From: Paratinospora sagittata
Taxonomy: Eukaryota; Streptophyta; Magnoliopsida; Ranunculales; Menispermaceae
Direction: 5' to 3'
NCBI GenBank assembly: GCA_035771175.1
Contig: CM069603.1
Location: 23,288,286 to 23,352,285 of the forward strand
DNA length: 64,000 bases
This document shows positions 1 through 12,059 of this stretch, piece by piece. The translations under genes were made by a program, and so were the position numbers. The notes beneath the pieces are model-generated. The model worked only from the letters and a program-made list of their open reading frames with translations, was not told where the DNA came from and ran no database searches. Each line of letters begins with the position of its first letter. The first letter of the stretch is position 1.

Positions 1-620
1 GCCAGGCCTTGAAACCCCCATACTCCGGAGGTGTTAGGATTGCATAAGCATGACAACAAATGTTATGCATCGTCTTATGTATGACTTGATGCATTATGTT
101 AGCATGTATGTAATTTATTTCGTCATCATGATATTTCAACTGTTTTATGATCTTACCATGTTTTATAAATGCACGTATATGCCACTTGTAAATAACGTTC
201 ACTGAGCTGGCTGTAGCTCACACCTCACCATCTTCTTTCAGGATCTGATAGAAAATGGAAAGGGAAGGCTTGACTGCGGAGCGTCCCTTGTTTTTGTTTC
301 ATGTAGGTGTTGTACATTTAGTTTTGTATTTTGATAATTATGTACATGATAACACCTAGTAATTGTATATTTAACACATAGTTTGGATGTGTTGGGTTTT
401 GTATCATTTTGAAGACTATGAAATTTTATATTTGGTAATTTGGAGAAGAAATATTTTATTTCATTGTGATCATGTTAGTTGGTTGTTAAGGAAGTACTTT
501 TATTTCTTCTTGGAGATTCGTATATGTATCTTAGGCTAACGGGACGTCGGGTGTACCGACGGAGGGTATACTCAGAGGTTTTCGTGCCGGTCATGACATC
601 ACATATAGTGGATCATGACA
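1..620 (+). repeat. 3' portion of the 5' LTR (Tekay-type)
   Basis: Nearly collinear with about 3783-4395. It ends in CATGACA at 614-620, matching the terminal TGACA of the downstream LTR. The start is outside the window. Coding sequence of integrase begins at once at 621, with no primer binding site, which shows a large internal deletion. Confidence 0.85.
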
Positions 621-1485
621 GAGACTCTGTGGATAAACTGAGCAGATTATATGTGAGAGAGATCGTGAGATTGCATGGAGTGCCCTTGTCTATCGTGTCG
701 GATCGAGATCCACGATTTACATCGAGGTTTTGGCAGGCTTTGCATACTCTATTTGGGACTCGTCTCTGACTCAGTACAATGTTTTATCCTTAGACAGATG
801 GTTAGTCCAAGAGAGTGATTCAGATGCTGGAGGATATTCTCAGGTCTTGCATTTTATAGTTTGGTGGTGGTTGAGGTGAGCATTTGCCCTTGTGTGAGTT
901 TGCTTACAACAACAGTTATCAGCCGAGCATCGGTATGGCACCGTATGAGGCTTTGTATGGAAAACCCTGTAGATCTCCAACTTGTTGGTATGAGGTGGGT
1001 GATAGGCAGTTATGGGGCCTTGATGTAGTTGTTGAGCAGACAAAGAAAGTCAAGCTGATTCGGCAGAGGCTGAAGTTAGCTCAGGACAGGCAGAAGAGTT
1101 ATTATGAGAACCGACATCGGCCGTTAGAGCTTGCAGTGGGAAATCTAGTTTTGCTGAAGGTCTCTCCACTCAAAGGTCAGATGAGGTTCGGTGTCAGGGG
1201 GAAACTTGCCCCTAGGTTTATGGGCCATTCCAGATTGTTGAGCGGATTGGACCAGTAGCGTACAGGTTGGCTCTAGCTTCTCAGCTCAAGGGTGTTCATG
1301 ATGTATTCCACGTATCGATGTTGAGGAAGTTGCATATTCATATTGTGGCTCGTCGGGTTCAGAAGCTGAGGAATAAAGATATCCCGCTGGTGCGAGTCAA
1401 ATGGCAATTCCACGATAATGTGGAGCAAACCTGGGAGCAAGAGGACCAGATGAGGGAAAAGTTTCCCGATCTTTTCACCGACTGA
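621..1485 (+). pseudogene. integrase C-terminal half and chromodomain, Tekay-type (broken)
   Basis: Reading three frames in turn gives the integrase core end ([10 protein letters not shown] with a catalytic Asp near 700-730), the conserved CEFAYNNSYQPSIGMAPYEALYG stretch (shown here only in part; 890-960), a GPY/F-like segment (PRFMGHS near 1210) and VFHVSMLRK at about 1305-1330. The end, about 1370-1485, is a chromodomain-like tail with WQFHD, WE-E and FPDLF residues, typical of plant chromoviruses. Stops and frameshifts occur at about 769, 785-885 and 1258, and the segment holding the third catalytic residue (Glu) is corrupted. It would have inserted element cDNA, with the chromodomain guiding it to heterochromatin. 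It is dead here. Confidence 0.85.
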
Positions 1486-1539
1486 GGTTAGTTCTCTTGC
1501 TTTTATTTTGAGGACAAAATCTCTTAAGTTGGGGAGAGT

Positions 1540-4395
1540 TGTAACGCCAGTACCTTAGGATGGCGTCACTTTGACCCGTAGTGTACCCATATACGTATAT
1601 GTAAACATATATGTATGTGTATATGTATTTTGATGCTCGATGCACGTAAGTTTTAGTGTCTTTGCATGATTTTAGGTCTTAGAGCGTGCGCATGAAATTT
1701 TGGAACCATCGGAGACCCGTTCGACGTCAAAACATGTCGAAAATGGTGTTTTGGATCTGATGGAGCTCGCTTTATGGAGGAAGAAATTTAGGTCACCGAT
1801 TACATCAATGTCTTTTTCTACTAGATCCGTGGTCTGATTGAGCTAAACTTTTGTCAGCTTATTCTTCTCTGATAGATCTTCATTATGCACGGTGAAGATC
1901 TTGATCGGAGTTATCTACTGTGAGTTATAAGATTCAAAACACTGTTTCACGAATTTGCGGATCTACTTACGCAGTTTTGATCAAACTGTTGAAACTCACA
2001 ATCCCACCGTTGGATTGAGCTGAAAGTTTACCAGAATGTTGGTAACTGAATCATACGTTGTTTGAACGGTTAAGATGTAATATGGAGAGTATTTTGTAAG
2101 AAATAAACTATCTAAGTGCAAGTATTGCAACAGGAAAACTGATTTTTAACAGTTTTTGGCAACTTTTAGTTGTGGGCCCAAACACTTCTATATAAGCTAT
2201 TAACACGATTTTTTAAGCTCATTTCCACATTTTGCACTTGAGAAAGGGGAGAGAAGTGCTGGAGGAGAGAAAGGAGAGGGTTTGGTGGTTTCTTGCTCAA
2301 TAACACCTAAGGTTTGCATTTTTCCTCCATTTCTTCCTTGAATCTCCCTATTAGTTGCATAATAGCTTCATTTTGAGCATGAGGGTTTCATTTTGATGCA
2401 TGCATTGTGATGAACCTTGGATGGGTGGAAAACCAAAGTTGGAGTTGAGTCTTGCATGTCACATATGTGTGATTAGAGAGTGTTAGGAGTACACTAATGG
2501 TGAAACCCCCAATTTCTAGCAAGAAATTAGAGGGGTTTAGTTCAAATGACCTATACTTAGTTCATGACCTTAGACTTTTTCAAAATCTTTGCATGTCAAC
2601 TATGTTGACCTAGTTGCCATTGTGGATGATTCCATGTTGCAAGATCAGTAAAATTCATGGCTGAACATGGCGACCTAGTGTAAAATTGGCAATATAGCCT
2701 ATGTATGAAAATTTTCAGATTTGGGGCTTTTGATGCTCTTGATATAAAATCTGGAAAATTATGCAGTGTCGGTCTAATTGGACATGATTTTGTTTGATGA
2801 TAGAAGTCAGTGGGTTCTCATGCTGGACACCCTATGGTAGACTAATTTTGACCTAGGCTAAGCAATTAGGCAATTTCCATGTGCCTTGGCAATTTTGCAT
2901 GTGATTTGGGAATGCCCAAATTGGGGCTTTTCACCAAAATCAAGTCAATTGATAAAAATGACTTGGGGATTGTTTAATTGGACCCAAATTGAGTAGAATC
3001 ATTGGTTTAGAATGTTTGAACCTATGTTAAATTGGTATGACTTAGTTCATTTTGACTTTATGTTTTGTATTGGCCTAATTGGGGATTTTGACCATGACTT
3101 AGTCAATTGATGAAATTGACTAAATTGTATAATCTAATTGACCCTAATTATAATTGAATGCCATTTATATTAGTGGTTGGATCATGGGATTAACCCACTA
3201 CATTCAATTTGGGTCAATCTTGGTTTATTTGAGTTAAATGATCAGATTGGGCAATATAGAATTTGGCTCAAGGGGGGGGTAACCAATTTAGAATCTAATT
3301 GACTTTTGATTAGGTTTGAACATAGGGTTTTGACACACTTTATGACTGATTTTCAGTTTGTGTGAACCATGTTATTTTTCAGGGTCTTGTAATTGATCTA
3401 GAACCCGTTTAGTCAATTGGAGAGTTTTGGTGATTCGATTGGCTAGACTTAGCTAATCAAGAGTGAGTGTTCTTTTACTTTTGATTATTCATATGTGGCA
3501 TTGTATTATAGAAATGTTTTAAATGCTTATGTATTATGGGATGGATGTTTTAATGTTTCCATGAAATATATTTGAACATAATTCATTGGGATGACAACTC
3601 GGGTTAAGGCTCCTCGTTGGAATTCCCTGCTTGGGAATTCTTGTAAGTCTAGTGGCAATCGCAGTTGTGTACCCTGCATAGGATTTTATGGCTTGTGTGT
3701 AGGTAGGTTAGTTTAGATTAATTCTACGTGCTTCATAACCTCAGAAACCCTATTAGAATACGAGTATTGTGTGTGTGTTCAGGAGCTGTGTGTGGCGCAC
3801 CAGGCCTTGAAACCCCCGTACTCAGGAAGTGTTAGGATTGCATGTGCATGATTACAAATGATATGCATTGTCTTATTTATGACATGATGCATTTACGTTA
3901 GCATGTATGTAATCTATTTCATCATCATGATTTTTCCATGTTTTTATAAATGCATGTATATGCTACTTGTAAATGACATTCACTAAGCTTCTTGTAGCTC
4001 ACACCTCACCCTTTTCTTTCAGGATCCGATAGGAAGGGTAAAGGGAAGGCTAGACTGCGGAGCGTCCCTTGATTTTGATTGATGTAGGTGTTGTACATTT
4101 ATTTTTGTATTTGATATTATGTACATGATAACACCTAGTATTTATATATTTAACACATAGATGGGATGTGTTGGGTTGTATTATTTTGTGAACTTACGGA
4201 ATTTTTTTTTTGGTAAATTTGGAGATGTAATATGTTTATTAAATCCTTCATCATGTTTAGATGGATGTTAATTAGGTTTGTGTTTTATTGGAATTTTTAA
4301 TTTATATTAGGCTGACGGGACGCCGAGTGTACCGATAGAGGGTATAGTCTGGGGTTTCGTTCTGGTCATGACGTCATGTATTATGGGTCATGACA
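1540..4395 (+). repeat. 3' LTR of the Tekay-type element
   Basis: About 2.86 kb, starting TGTAACGCC right after a purine-rich stretch (GTTGGGGAGAG, about 1528-1538) that fits a polypurine tract, and ending ATGACA at 4395. Bases 1561-4395 hold no ORF of note. The segment 3783-4395 is duplicated at 1-620. A 9-base G run lies near 3276. The flank after 4395 is an Athila gag in the opposite direction, so this element landed in, or was fused to, an older Athila copy. Confidence 0.82.
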
Positions 4396-4406
4396 GATTC
4401 AATGGA

Positions 4407-5210
4407 TTACGAAGTTGAAGATGAAGGATTGCTTTGAAGAGAGGAGACTCTATCAGACAAAGTTTCCATGTGGTGTAGCATTGAAAACATTTGAGCCGAT
4501 AAAGCAGTCAATTGGGCTACATCATGAAATCCGGCCACTCTCTTTGTTGGAGCCCTTTCATTTGAGTGTTCATAGGAGTTGGAAGCCATTTCTTCTATCA
4601 ACTTGGGAGCCTCATTTGTTCTCTTCCCCATGAGAGTAACACCAGCCATCGCATCAACCCATGCTCTTGTAGACCTGGTCATGGAGTTGTGAAAAATTTG
4701 GATTTGAAGCCAATCTTGATAACCGTGTTGTGGGAATCTTCTCAATAAATCCTTAAATCTTTCTAATGCTTCATACAATGATTCAGTCTCAAGTTGCTTA
4801 AATTGGCTTATCTCTACTCTAAGTTGGGCTGTCCTTGCCGGCGTGAAGAATTTTTGAAAAAATTTCTACACCATTTCTTCCCAATTGGTGATACTATCCG
4901 ATAGCAATGACTGTAGCCAAGACCTAGCCTTGTCCTTTAGTGAGAATGGAAACAACCTCAAACTTAGTTGTTCTTCGGGCACCTCATTAATTTTAACTGT
5001 ATCACACATTTTCAGAAATGTGTTAATGTGTACTGTAGGGTCCTCTTGTGATGCTCCCCCAAATTGGTGTTGTTGCACTATTGTGATCAAGGTCGACTTC
5101 AATTCAAAATTGTTGGCATTGATGGGTAGTCTTGCTATGCCAAAGAAATTATTGTTCACCATGGGCTTGAAATAATCTCTCAGTGGCAACTGATCATTTC
5201 CTTCCGCCAT
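4407..5210 (-). pseudogene. Athila-type gag, N-terminal and central part (truncated, frameshifted)
   Basis: Two minus-strand reading frames, 5210-4866 and 4778-4407, together resemble the retrotransposon gag domain of Athila elements. The first begins MAEGNDQLPLRDYFKPM and contains NNFELKSTLI, QFGGASQEDP and the conserved LRLFPFSLKDKARSWL. The second contains YEALERFKDLLRRFPQHG and a run ending in LTALSAQ, typical of the capsid-like part before the zinc-knuckle region. About 90 bases between them are out of frame. The gag would form the particle. It is cut off at 4396 by the neighbouring element. Confidence 0.82.
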
Positions 5211-5440
5211 GGCTTGCTCTCCAACTCTTTGGTAGTCTCAACCTCTCAAAAGTTCGCTCAATTTCAAGTTCAAGCAGCACCAGTTCAATACTCTTTGTCC
5301 TTTGCATTAACCACGCAATTTTACCAAGAAAAGAGAACAAGGATTTTAGAAAATAGCAAATAAAAACAAATAAAAAGAAATACCTAATTTAAGATCAAAA
5401 TCAATTTGTAATGGTATTAATAACAGAAAAATTGGCACTA

Positions 5441-5458
5441 TCCCTGGCAACGACGCCA
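5441..5458 (-). promoter_or_regulatory. primer binding site, tRNA-Asp type
   Basis: The minus strand reads TGGCGTCGTTGCCAGGGA, which differs at two positions from the complement of the 3' end of plant tRNA-Asp(GUC). It lies just inside the LTR, separated by a short AAGTTTT spacer, as in other Athila elements of this window. Confidence 0.8.
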
Positions 5459-5464
5459 AAAACT

Positions 5465-6949
5465 TGATCGTGAATTTGTCGTGATTTGCAAGTATACAAT
5501 TGTCAAGTTATAATAATCCCAAAGTGAGTTGGGTATCGTCCACATAGATAGTCAATTTAACATTTAAAAATGCCCAAAACTACTAAGATCTTGATTTTGT
5601 TTAGGCGATCAAAATTTCGATGATTAATGTGTTGGAAATTAAAATCACTGAAATTAAAACTAAACTAAGAAATTAAACTGGGATTTAGAGAAAAACAATG
5701 GATAAAGATGATTAGAGAGTTGATTTCACTATGTTGCTTTATATGGGTATCAAAAGATAATGCTGATGATTCAATTCTTAAGTTTATAAATCATGAATCC
5801 TAATTGTTCAATCCTTTCTCTCAAATGCAAATTCAAACATCTATACTTCAATTACTAATTCCCTTTCTCGAATGTAAATTGACAATTAAAGCATGCGTTA
5901 AGATCGAAGATTCAATTTAAACGATTTCAAAGGGGTTGTAGGTCTCTCGACTCAATACAAGTTCCCTAGGTTGCAATTCACTTGTTCAAATTCGAAACAC
6001 CTCTCTCGAGTGTAAGAATTTGAATCCAAAATCATCCAACAAGTGGCCAACAAGTTGCAAGCATTAAGTATGGAGAATTACAAATACAACAATCAAATTG
6101 CTCAACAACACATAAATAAACTCATATAGCTCAACATAGATCAATCAACATCTCTAAAAGAAATTTAGCTCATATTTAAATCCATGGTTACAAGATAGAG
6201 AATGAAAGAAGACATCATGAGTGCAAGTTTAAGTAAACTAAGGATGAAGGAAAACCACATTTTACAAGTAAAAACTCATTCTTCCTCCCAAAAATCCTGC
6301 AACTCCTCCTTCTTTAACCTCTTTCTTGCTTCCTTTTCTCAACCCTAACCCTAATTACTTTCTATCTAATGTTCTAGAATGAGAGATAATGCCCTAATAA
6401 AACCCTAAAACGAGCCATATACATCTAATGGGTAACAAGACCAAAAGGGGTGTGAAAATACGCTAAAAATCGCACAACCCGCAATTCTGGATTTGTGGGT
6501 GCCGTGGCGCCCAATCACGGGTGTGTGCACCCTTATGCACATGTGGACTTAGCCGTTTTTCTTGGCTTTTTGGACTTATTTTCTTCATTTTTTCTCCATT
6601 TTTTGCACATGTCCTTGGCCTCATTTAAGCACCATTTGAGCATCATTTCCACCAGTTTGAACCTTTTATTTATCTACAAAACAAAGTGTAAACAAGTGTA
6701 AATTCTATGACATTAATCAAAGTATTACCTAAAATGAAATGCACTCAAAGTATGTAACTTCTATGATATTAACAAGTATCAAAATGTCCTTTATTCATGA
6801 TAAAAATCTATAAAAACCTAAGATAAAGCCTAAATGAACCAAAAACAACTAAGTATGCAATTCATGTGAAAACATCTAAATTCTAAGCAAATGCGCCTGA
6901 AAGTCTATCAAATTATCATGCAAACTGACTACTAAAACTTGACTTATCA
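5465..6949 (-). repeat. 5' LTR of Athila element 1
   Basis: About 1.49 kb. On the minus strand it starts TGATAAGTC at 6949 and ends at 5465 next to the primer site. It carries the Athila LTR signature of this window: several CTCTCGA-type motifs (5875, 5943, 6002), a TATA-like box near 6413-6426 (minus) and a GC-rich palindromic stretch at 6497-6540 (GGGTGCCGTGGCGCCC). The ORF at 6495-6701 on the plus strand is chance within the LTR. Confidence 0.82.
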
Positions 6950-7212
6950 ATTAGCAGCTCGTAGACTTTGTGATTCACAATATCCAATGTCATTACAAAG
7001 GCGTTTGCATGTGGAAAATTGAGTTTGTGGGCGTTCTCGCCGGTGAACGTTATGATGTGTGGATCTCTCCAGGGTTCCTTTCATGCGCTGAATGTGAAGC
7101 CTGAACTTGGTGGTGAATTCCTTGCTTCCCGAGCATATGATTTCTTTGGTCGGTTCGAATCGCCTCCAAAAGTTGAACCTCCAATGATAGTGTGTATCTC
7201 CCCAATCGGCCG
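6950..7212 (-). pseudogene. Tat/Ogre-type gypsy gag-protease fragment
   Basis: Read on the minus strand from 7212, the sequence gives RPIGEIHTIIGGSTFGG followed by a KKSYAREAR-like stretch and then, after one stop, PHIITFTGENAHKLNFPHANA and a VMTLDI segment. This is the region just before and at the start of the aspartic protease of Tat/Ogre elements, where the motif RPIGEI-TI-GG and PH-DALV-TL are conserved. The catalytic DSG/DNG is lost: the reading ends at the Athila LTR border at 6949/6950. It is a relic, older than both neighbouring Athila insertions. Confidence 0.65.
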
Positions 7213-7693
7213 TGATAGTTGCATATTTAGATAGGTTTTAGAACATGTTTTAGGACATTTCATACATTAGTGTCATGTGTTTATGTTAGTTTTAATGCAT
7301 TTGATAGTTTAGGAATAAATTGATTTTCATGCATTATTTTAGTTCAATAAGTTATAATTTGATTCATTATATGTTTGAGTGTGTTTTTTATTTGATTTGG
7401 TTTGTTTTGTAGGTATTCAGATGTGTTAGGGATGGTCTTGGATGATGAAAACATGTTCTAGAAGTTGCCAAGGAGAAGCATGAAGAACCCAAGTCATAAA
7501 AGAGGCAAAAATTGGCTAAGTCCACAAAATAGAACAAATTTCAACGTTCTGGGAGCTAAACGGCGCCGGGGTGCCGTGGTGGTGAACAAAAAAAAGGATT
7601 TCAGCGTTATGGGCGTCGCGGCGCCAAGCACCATCACTATTCACAGAATAATGTTTTTAGCAATTTTTACACACTTTCTAATTTGGATTTTGG
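7213..7693 (+). repeat. truncated Athila-type LTR (5' third)
   Basis: Starts TGATAGTTGCATATTTAG and is closely similar to the first 430 bases of the LTR at 58765-60091, including the ACATGTTCTAGAAGTTGCC stretch and a GC-rich island at 7560-7630. Similarity stops at about 7690, where the Tat/Ogre gag relic resumes on the other strand. The rest of the LTR is lost. Right edge is approximate. Confidence 0.75.
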
Positions 7694-8400
7694 ACGTTAG
7701 GACAAAGCAATCAACGCTGTTGTGGCAATGGTCGCAGTGATACCTATAGTATTTCATTCGGTCCCTTCGCTCTGCGTTTGCTTTCATGGACGCGTAGGTC
7801 GTAGAAGGTTTTGGCGTTCTGCCTTAATTAACACTTGTTCGACGGGGGCGGTTCTGCCTTGGTCAACACTTGTTTGACGGGGAGCGGTAAGAAGTGTGTA
7901 TGCAAGTTTGGTCCTTTGGGGTTGAACCTTTCTGTGCAATAACCTGACTTTTTCCCTTTTTTCTTTCCTTCTCTTTCCTCTTCTTTGAGGGTGCCCCTTC
8001 TTTGGTTTGGCATCCCTTGCTTCTCTCATCTCTTCTACGTTCATGTACTTTTTCCTCCTAAGGAGCATTTCTTCACAAGCTTCTGGCTAAGGACAACTAA
8101 TATTTACTTGGTTGGAGTCTTATTACTATCGTGGTCAGTGCTACATCATTCAAATATCCTTCAACTTGAGATGTTTCATGTGCAAAGCGTGCTATATAAT
8201 CTTCCAAGGGCTCATCTTTCTCTTGTGTAACTGATAAGAGGCGGGTAGGTGGCTTACCTGTCTCGCGTAATCCCACGAACTAGCTGACGAATGATAAACT
8301 GAGCTGATCGAAGGAGTGAATCAATCTGGGTTGAAGGCCCTAAAACCATCTTAAGGTTGTGCCGGTCAGCGTATGTTGGGAAACACACACAATGTATGAT
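7694..8400 (-). pseudogene. Tat/Ogre-type gag, central to zinc-knuckle part (broken)
   Basis: Minus-strand frames read TREDEPLEDYIARFAHET near 8225-8170, a KYMNVEEMREA stretch near 8045-8010 (KYMNAEEA is conserved in Tat/Ogre gag), a lysine/arginine-rich stretch, and YYRYHCDHCHNSVDCFVL near 7750-7700, which resembles the zinc knuckle of this group with substitutions. Several stops and frameshifts are present. Together with 6950-7212 this forms one Tat/Ogre relic interrupted by the truncated Athila LTR. Orientation and order agree in both parts. Confidence 0.65.
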
Positions 8401-8408
8401 CGGTCACA

Positions 8409-10245
8409 CTATACAGCTTCGTCAAAAGGCGTAAGATTAATACTTGCACTTAAATCACATAAAACTTTGTGAAAATTTAAAGGACCAATAGTGCAAGGGA
8501 TTGTAAAACTCCCTGGATCTTTGAGCTTTTGGGAGAGCTTCTTTTGTAATATCGTGCTACACTCCTCGGTAAGCTTCACTGTCTCGTAGGCTTCCAACTT
8601 TCTCTTCTTTGTCATCACATCCTTCATAAATTTGACGTAATTAGGGATTTGCTCCAAAACATCGACAAATGGGATGTTGATGTGAATCTTCTTGAATATC
8701 TCCAAGAACTTGGCAAATTGTTCATCCAATCTCTTTTTTTGGATTCTCTGAGGATAAGGTAGAGAAGGCTTTAATAGTGGAGGAATATCTGAAAAAATAA
8801 TGGAGCCCGGACGGTATGGCCCTTCCTTTGGTTTTTCTTGCTTTTGCTTCTCATGATGTGCTTCACTCTCTAAATTGCTTGACAGTGATGATGTGGCCTT
8901 CTCATCCTTGTTATTCTTTTCAGCTCGTTCAACTTCCTTTCCACTCCAGAGAGTGATAGCTTTACATTGCTCCTTGGGGTTGACTTGAGTGTTGCTAGGA
9001 AATGACCTTTGTTGTTGTGCATTGATGGCTGAAGCAAGTTGTCCAATTTGAAATTCCATATTCTTCATCGAAGGTTTCAAGCTTTCTATCCTTGAATCAG
9101 ATTTTGCAATATACCCACTTAAAAGCTCCTCGAAGGAAGGTTTCTTCCCTTGTGATGGCATAGATATACCCGTGGTGAAGGATTCAGAACATTCCTAGTG
9201 TTTGAATATGAGAAATTTTCATGATTCCTTATGCCCGGGTGATATTGGTTTGGGATTTTAGCATTGCTCCTATAGTTGTACCCTCGGTTATTCACGTAAT
9301 TCGCTTGCTTTTCACTGGTTCCTCCACTTAAATATCCCATGCTTGCTGCCGCTGCGCTCTCAATGGATGGTTGTTTTGCAGTTTGCATTGATGCAATTGG
9401 TTAGACAATGTGGCTAACTGTGCTGAAAGTGCAGTCATCGGATCGAGCCCAAGCACTCCAGTAACTTTTCTCACCAAAGATCTCTCACTAAGAGCTTCAT
9501 ATGTATTGGAAGCCATTTCTTCCAATAGGATGAGAGCTCCCTCACCCGTCTTGCTCATTATAGTGCCACCAGCTGCGGCATCTACCAAAGTACGTGTGGC
9601 CACTGTCATACCATTATAAAAAATCTGAAGTGCATCCATACTTCAAAGCCATGTTGTGGGCACTCCCTCAACAACTCTTTAAACCGTTCCCACGCCTCAT
9701 AGAGTGATTCAGTGTCCAACTGCTTAAACTGATCAATCTCTACTCGTATTTTGAGCTGTCTTTGCCGGTGGGAAAAAATTTTGGAGGAATTTCTGTATCA
9801 ATTCTTCCCATGTGTCAGCACTCCTAGGTTGCAAGCCTTGCAACCATGACTTGGCCTTGTCCCTCAAAGAGAATGGGAACAATCTTAGTCGAGTCACATC
9901 TTTAGCCACGCCATTGAACTTGACTGTATCACACTTCTCCAAGAATGACTGTATATGGGTCATTGGATCTTTTATTGGAGAGCCCCCGTATTGATGTTGT
10001 TGAACCATTAGGATTAACACCGACTTCGACTCGAAGTTATTTGCAGCAATCAGTGTTCTCACTATCCCAGAGTAATTATTAGTGATGACGGGCTTGAAGT
10101 AGTCCCGAAGAAGACGCTCATTATTTTCAGGCTCCATTGCCTCTTGTTCCATTCTTCTTTCTCTTCGCCTCTGTCCCAAAGTGCGCTCAATTTCAAGATC
10201 CAAGGGTACTAATTCAACACTTCTGGATCGCTGCATAAACTTCAA
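8409..10245 (-). pseudogene. Athila-type gag and start of protease (frameshifted, truncated)
   Basis: Four overlapping minus-strand frames. 10245-9733 has RSRSVELVPLDLEIERTLG, DYFKPVITNNYSG, NNFESKSVLI and LRLFPFSLRDKAKSWL. 9639-9328 has LQIFYNGMTVATRTLVDAAAGG and EEMASNTYEAL. 9388-9119 has the YHPGIRNHENFSYSN stretch. 9161-8409 has KPSFEELL, QLASAI, NPKEQCKAITLWSGKE and ends at the protease start CDLSASINLTP (usually CDLGASINLMP). The RSLE-V-D-EIERTL leader is shared with the gag at 60236. Frame breaks lie near 9730-9640 and 9390-9120. Gag builds the particle; the protease would cut the polyprotein. Confidence 0.85.
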
Positions 10246-10357
10246 TCAATCCTTCAAACAAAAACAAAGAAACAAATTCAGAAAAATTAAGAAAAAAAAT
10301 ACTAGATTAAAATCAAAATCAATTACTAATGATATTGATGAAATAAAAGTAAAACAA

Positions 10358-10375
10358 TCCCCGGAAATGGCGCCA
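10358..10375 (-). promoter_or_regulatory. primer binding site, tRNA-Asp type
   Basis: Minus strand TGGCGCCATTTCCGGGGA; two differences from the complement of the tRNA-Asp(GUC) 3' end. It is 9 bases inside the LTR edge at 10384. Confidence 0.8.
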
Positions 10376-10383
10376 AAAACTTG

Positions 10384-11391
10384 TGATAAATTCTATATTC
10401 GCAAGTGTACAAATAGTCAAGTTATAGTAAATTCAAGGTGAGTCGGGTTATCGTATCCACAAGAATTGTTTACTCACCAATTACCATTTTCACTAGTTTT
10501 TAACTTATCTAGTAATCAAACTATAGAGATTTAAATGAATTAAAAATCAAATGCAACTAATTTAAACTAAAAGAATTGTGAGAAAAGTCAATATATGCGA
10601 AAATCTAGAGAATCAACTTCACCTAACCTTTCAATTATGTAATTTAGACGTGTCTAGTATCAAATCAATTTCTTAGTCTATAAGTCAAAATCCTCTCATC
10701 TCTAATTCCCTCTCTCGAGTGCCAAATTAGAACGTATCATTAAGATTAAGATTCGATCTCTCGATAAAAGCCTAATACCTAACAACCCATTAAACTCTGT
10801 GATTTTCCTATAACTTCACGAAACCATGTAAACCTCTCGATTCTACAACGAATTCATGTCATATCCCCCAGTTCCAACCTAGAAAACCCTCTCTCAAGTG
10901 CTGCCTTCCAAGTCTAGAATCATTCGATTCGTGGCCAAGAAACCGAAAACATTAAGAATATGGAATTATAAATAAACTATAGAAATTTCATTGATAATAA
11001 ATAAAATCTAATATTCAAGTTAGGATCTGTATCCTCTCTAGACCAATAGATTAGTTCATACTTTGGATGATCAAAACACAAAACATGGAGAAAAACTCTA
11101 AAGTAAACATGATTATCAAACCAAAGATAGTGGAACTTGAATCTTCCTCCTTGCTTCCAAACCCGAATCTTCGTGTTTCTTCACTCCTAGCCGTCTTGTT
11201 CTATTCTCCAATGTGTTCCTTTCAAAACCCTAAATTTTGATATATTATATGCCCCCTTTCATCCAAAACCAAAATTAGAAAGTCCTCAAAAAGCGTCCAA
11301 TAAGTTGCCAAAATTGCACTTTCAGAAACCCTAGCACCGTGGCGCAGCGTTAAGTTTCTCCTGGCACAGCGAGCAGGGCCGTGACGCCCAG
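10384..11391 (-). repeat. 5' LTR of Athila element 2, part A
   Basis: Inner part of the LTR, ending at 10384 (plus-strand TGATAAATTC). Contains four CTCTCGA/CTCTCAA motifs (10733, 10757, 10832, 10892), a TATA-like box on the minus strand at 11240-11252 and a GC-rich island from 11333 with GGCGC and GACGCCC. The remaining part of the LTR is at 14310-14730, beyond the copia solo LTR. Confidence 0.82.
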
Positions 11392-12059
11392 TGTTAACCT
11401 ATACGGTTCATCCTTAGCACATCCCTAAAGTGTACTTGATGAAGTATATTTTGATGATCACAAACAAAATATTTTTTGGTGCTAATGAACGTTTATCAAG
11501 AACTTATCTCTGCACCAACGGAAAAGCCAAAAGCCAAGGAACGACTCGAACAAGGAACTCAAAGCTCATATCCACGGTCAAGATAGTTTCAACTTACAGA
11601 CTTCGACGATCATATCCTGATGACAAGATCATCTCACGTGAATGATTCGATCAAAGGAAAACAAAGACATATAAGTCATGAAAGGACTCCAATGATTGCA
11701 TCATAAATCAAAGAACGGTTTGACCAAGCTTCGTGACAACATCTTCCGATCAACGTTCAAAGTCATCTGCAGCTCAAATATCAGAAAGAAGTCCCAATGA
11801 AGAGTTGGAAGTACCGATCAAGAGAAATGAGAAATACACAAGGAAATTAAGGTATATCTTTCTTTTATCGTTATTGCTCAAAATGTTTTTCAAAACCATG
11901 CATATATCATTATCATATGTTTTCTAAATCTGCGTGTTTTGATTTCACGTTTTTAACTATATTTCAAATGATTTAATACTATATATTTAATTTGAAATAT
12001 ACCGAGTTTTTATTCGCATTTATCAAATATTTTATCACGAGTAAAAACTATTTTCAAAG

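Larger units (their letters stand above)
1..4395 (+). mobile_element. Tekay-type Ty3/gypsy element, internally deleted, 5' end outside window
   Basis: The first 620 bases repeat the last part of the LTR at 1540-4395 (compare 1-60 with about 3801-3860, and 567-620 with 4341-4395), so they are the end of the 5' LTR. Between the LTRs lie only about 920 bases, encoding the end of integrase and a chromodomain. Primer site, gag, protease, reverse transcriptase and RNase H are absent. The integrase and terminal chromodomain type point to the Tekay/Del chromovirus lineage; that lineage call is from family knowledge, the LTR pairing is seen directly. Confidence 0.85.
4396..6949 (-). mobile_element. 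Athila-type Ty3/gypsy element 1, 5' part only
   Basis: On the minus strand the order is 5' LTR (6949 to 5465), tRNA-Asp-type primer site (5458 to 5441) and the start of gag (5210 to 4407). All later coding regions and the 3' LTR are missing because the element ends abruptly at the Tekay-type LTR border at 4395/4396. Confidence 0.82.

Noticed and set aside
7019..7234. Plus-strand ORF of 71 residues
   Set aside because: It is the shadow of a Tat/Ogre protease-region relic on the minus strand.
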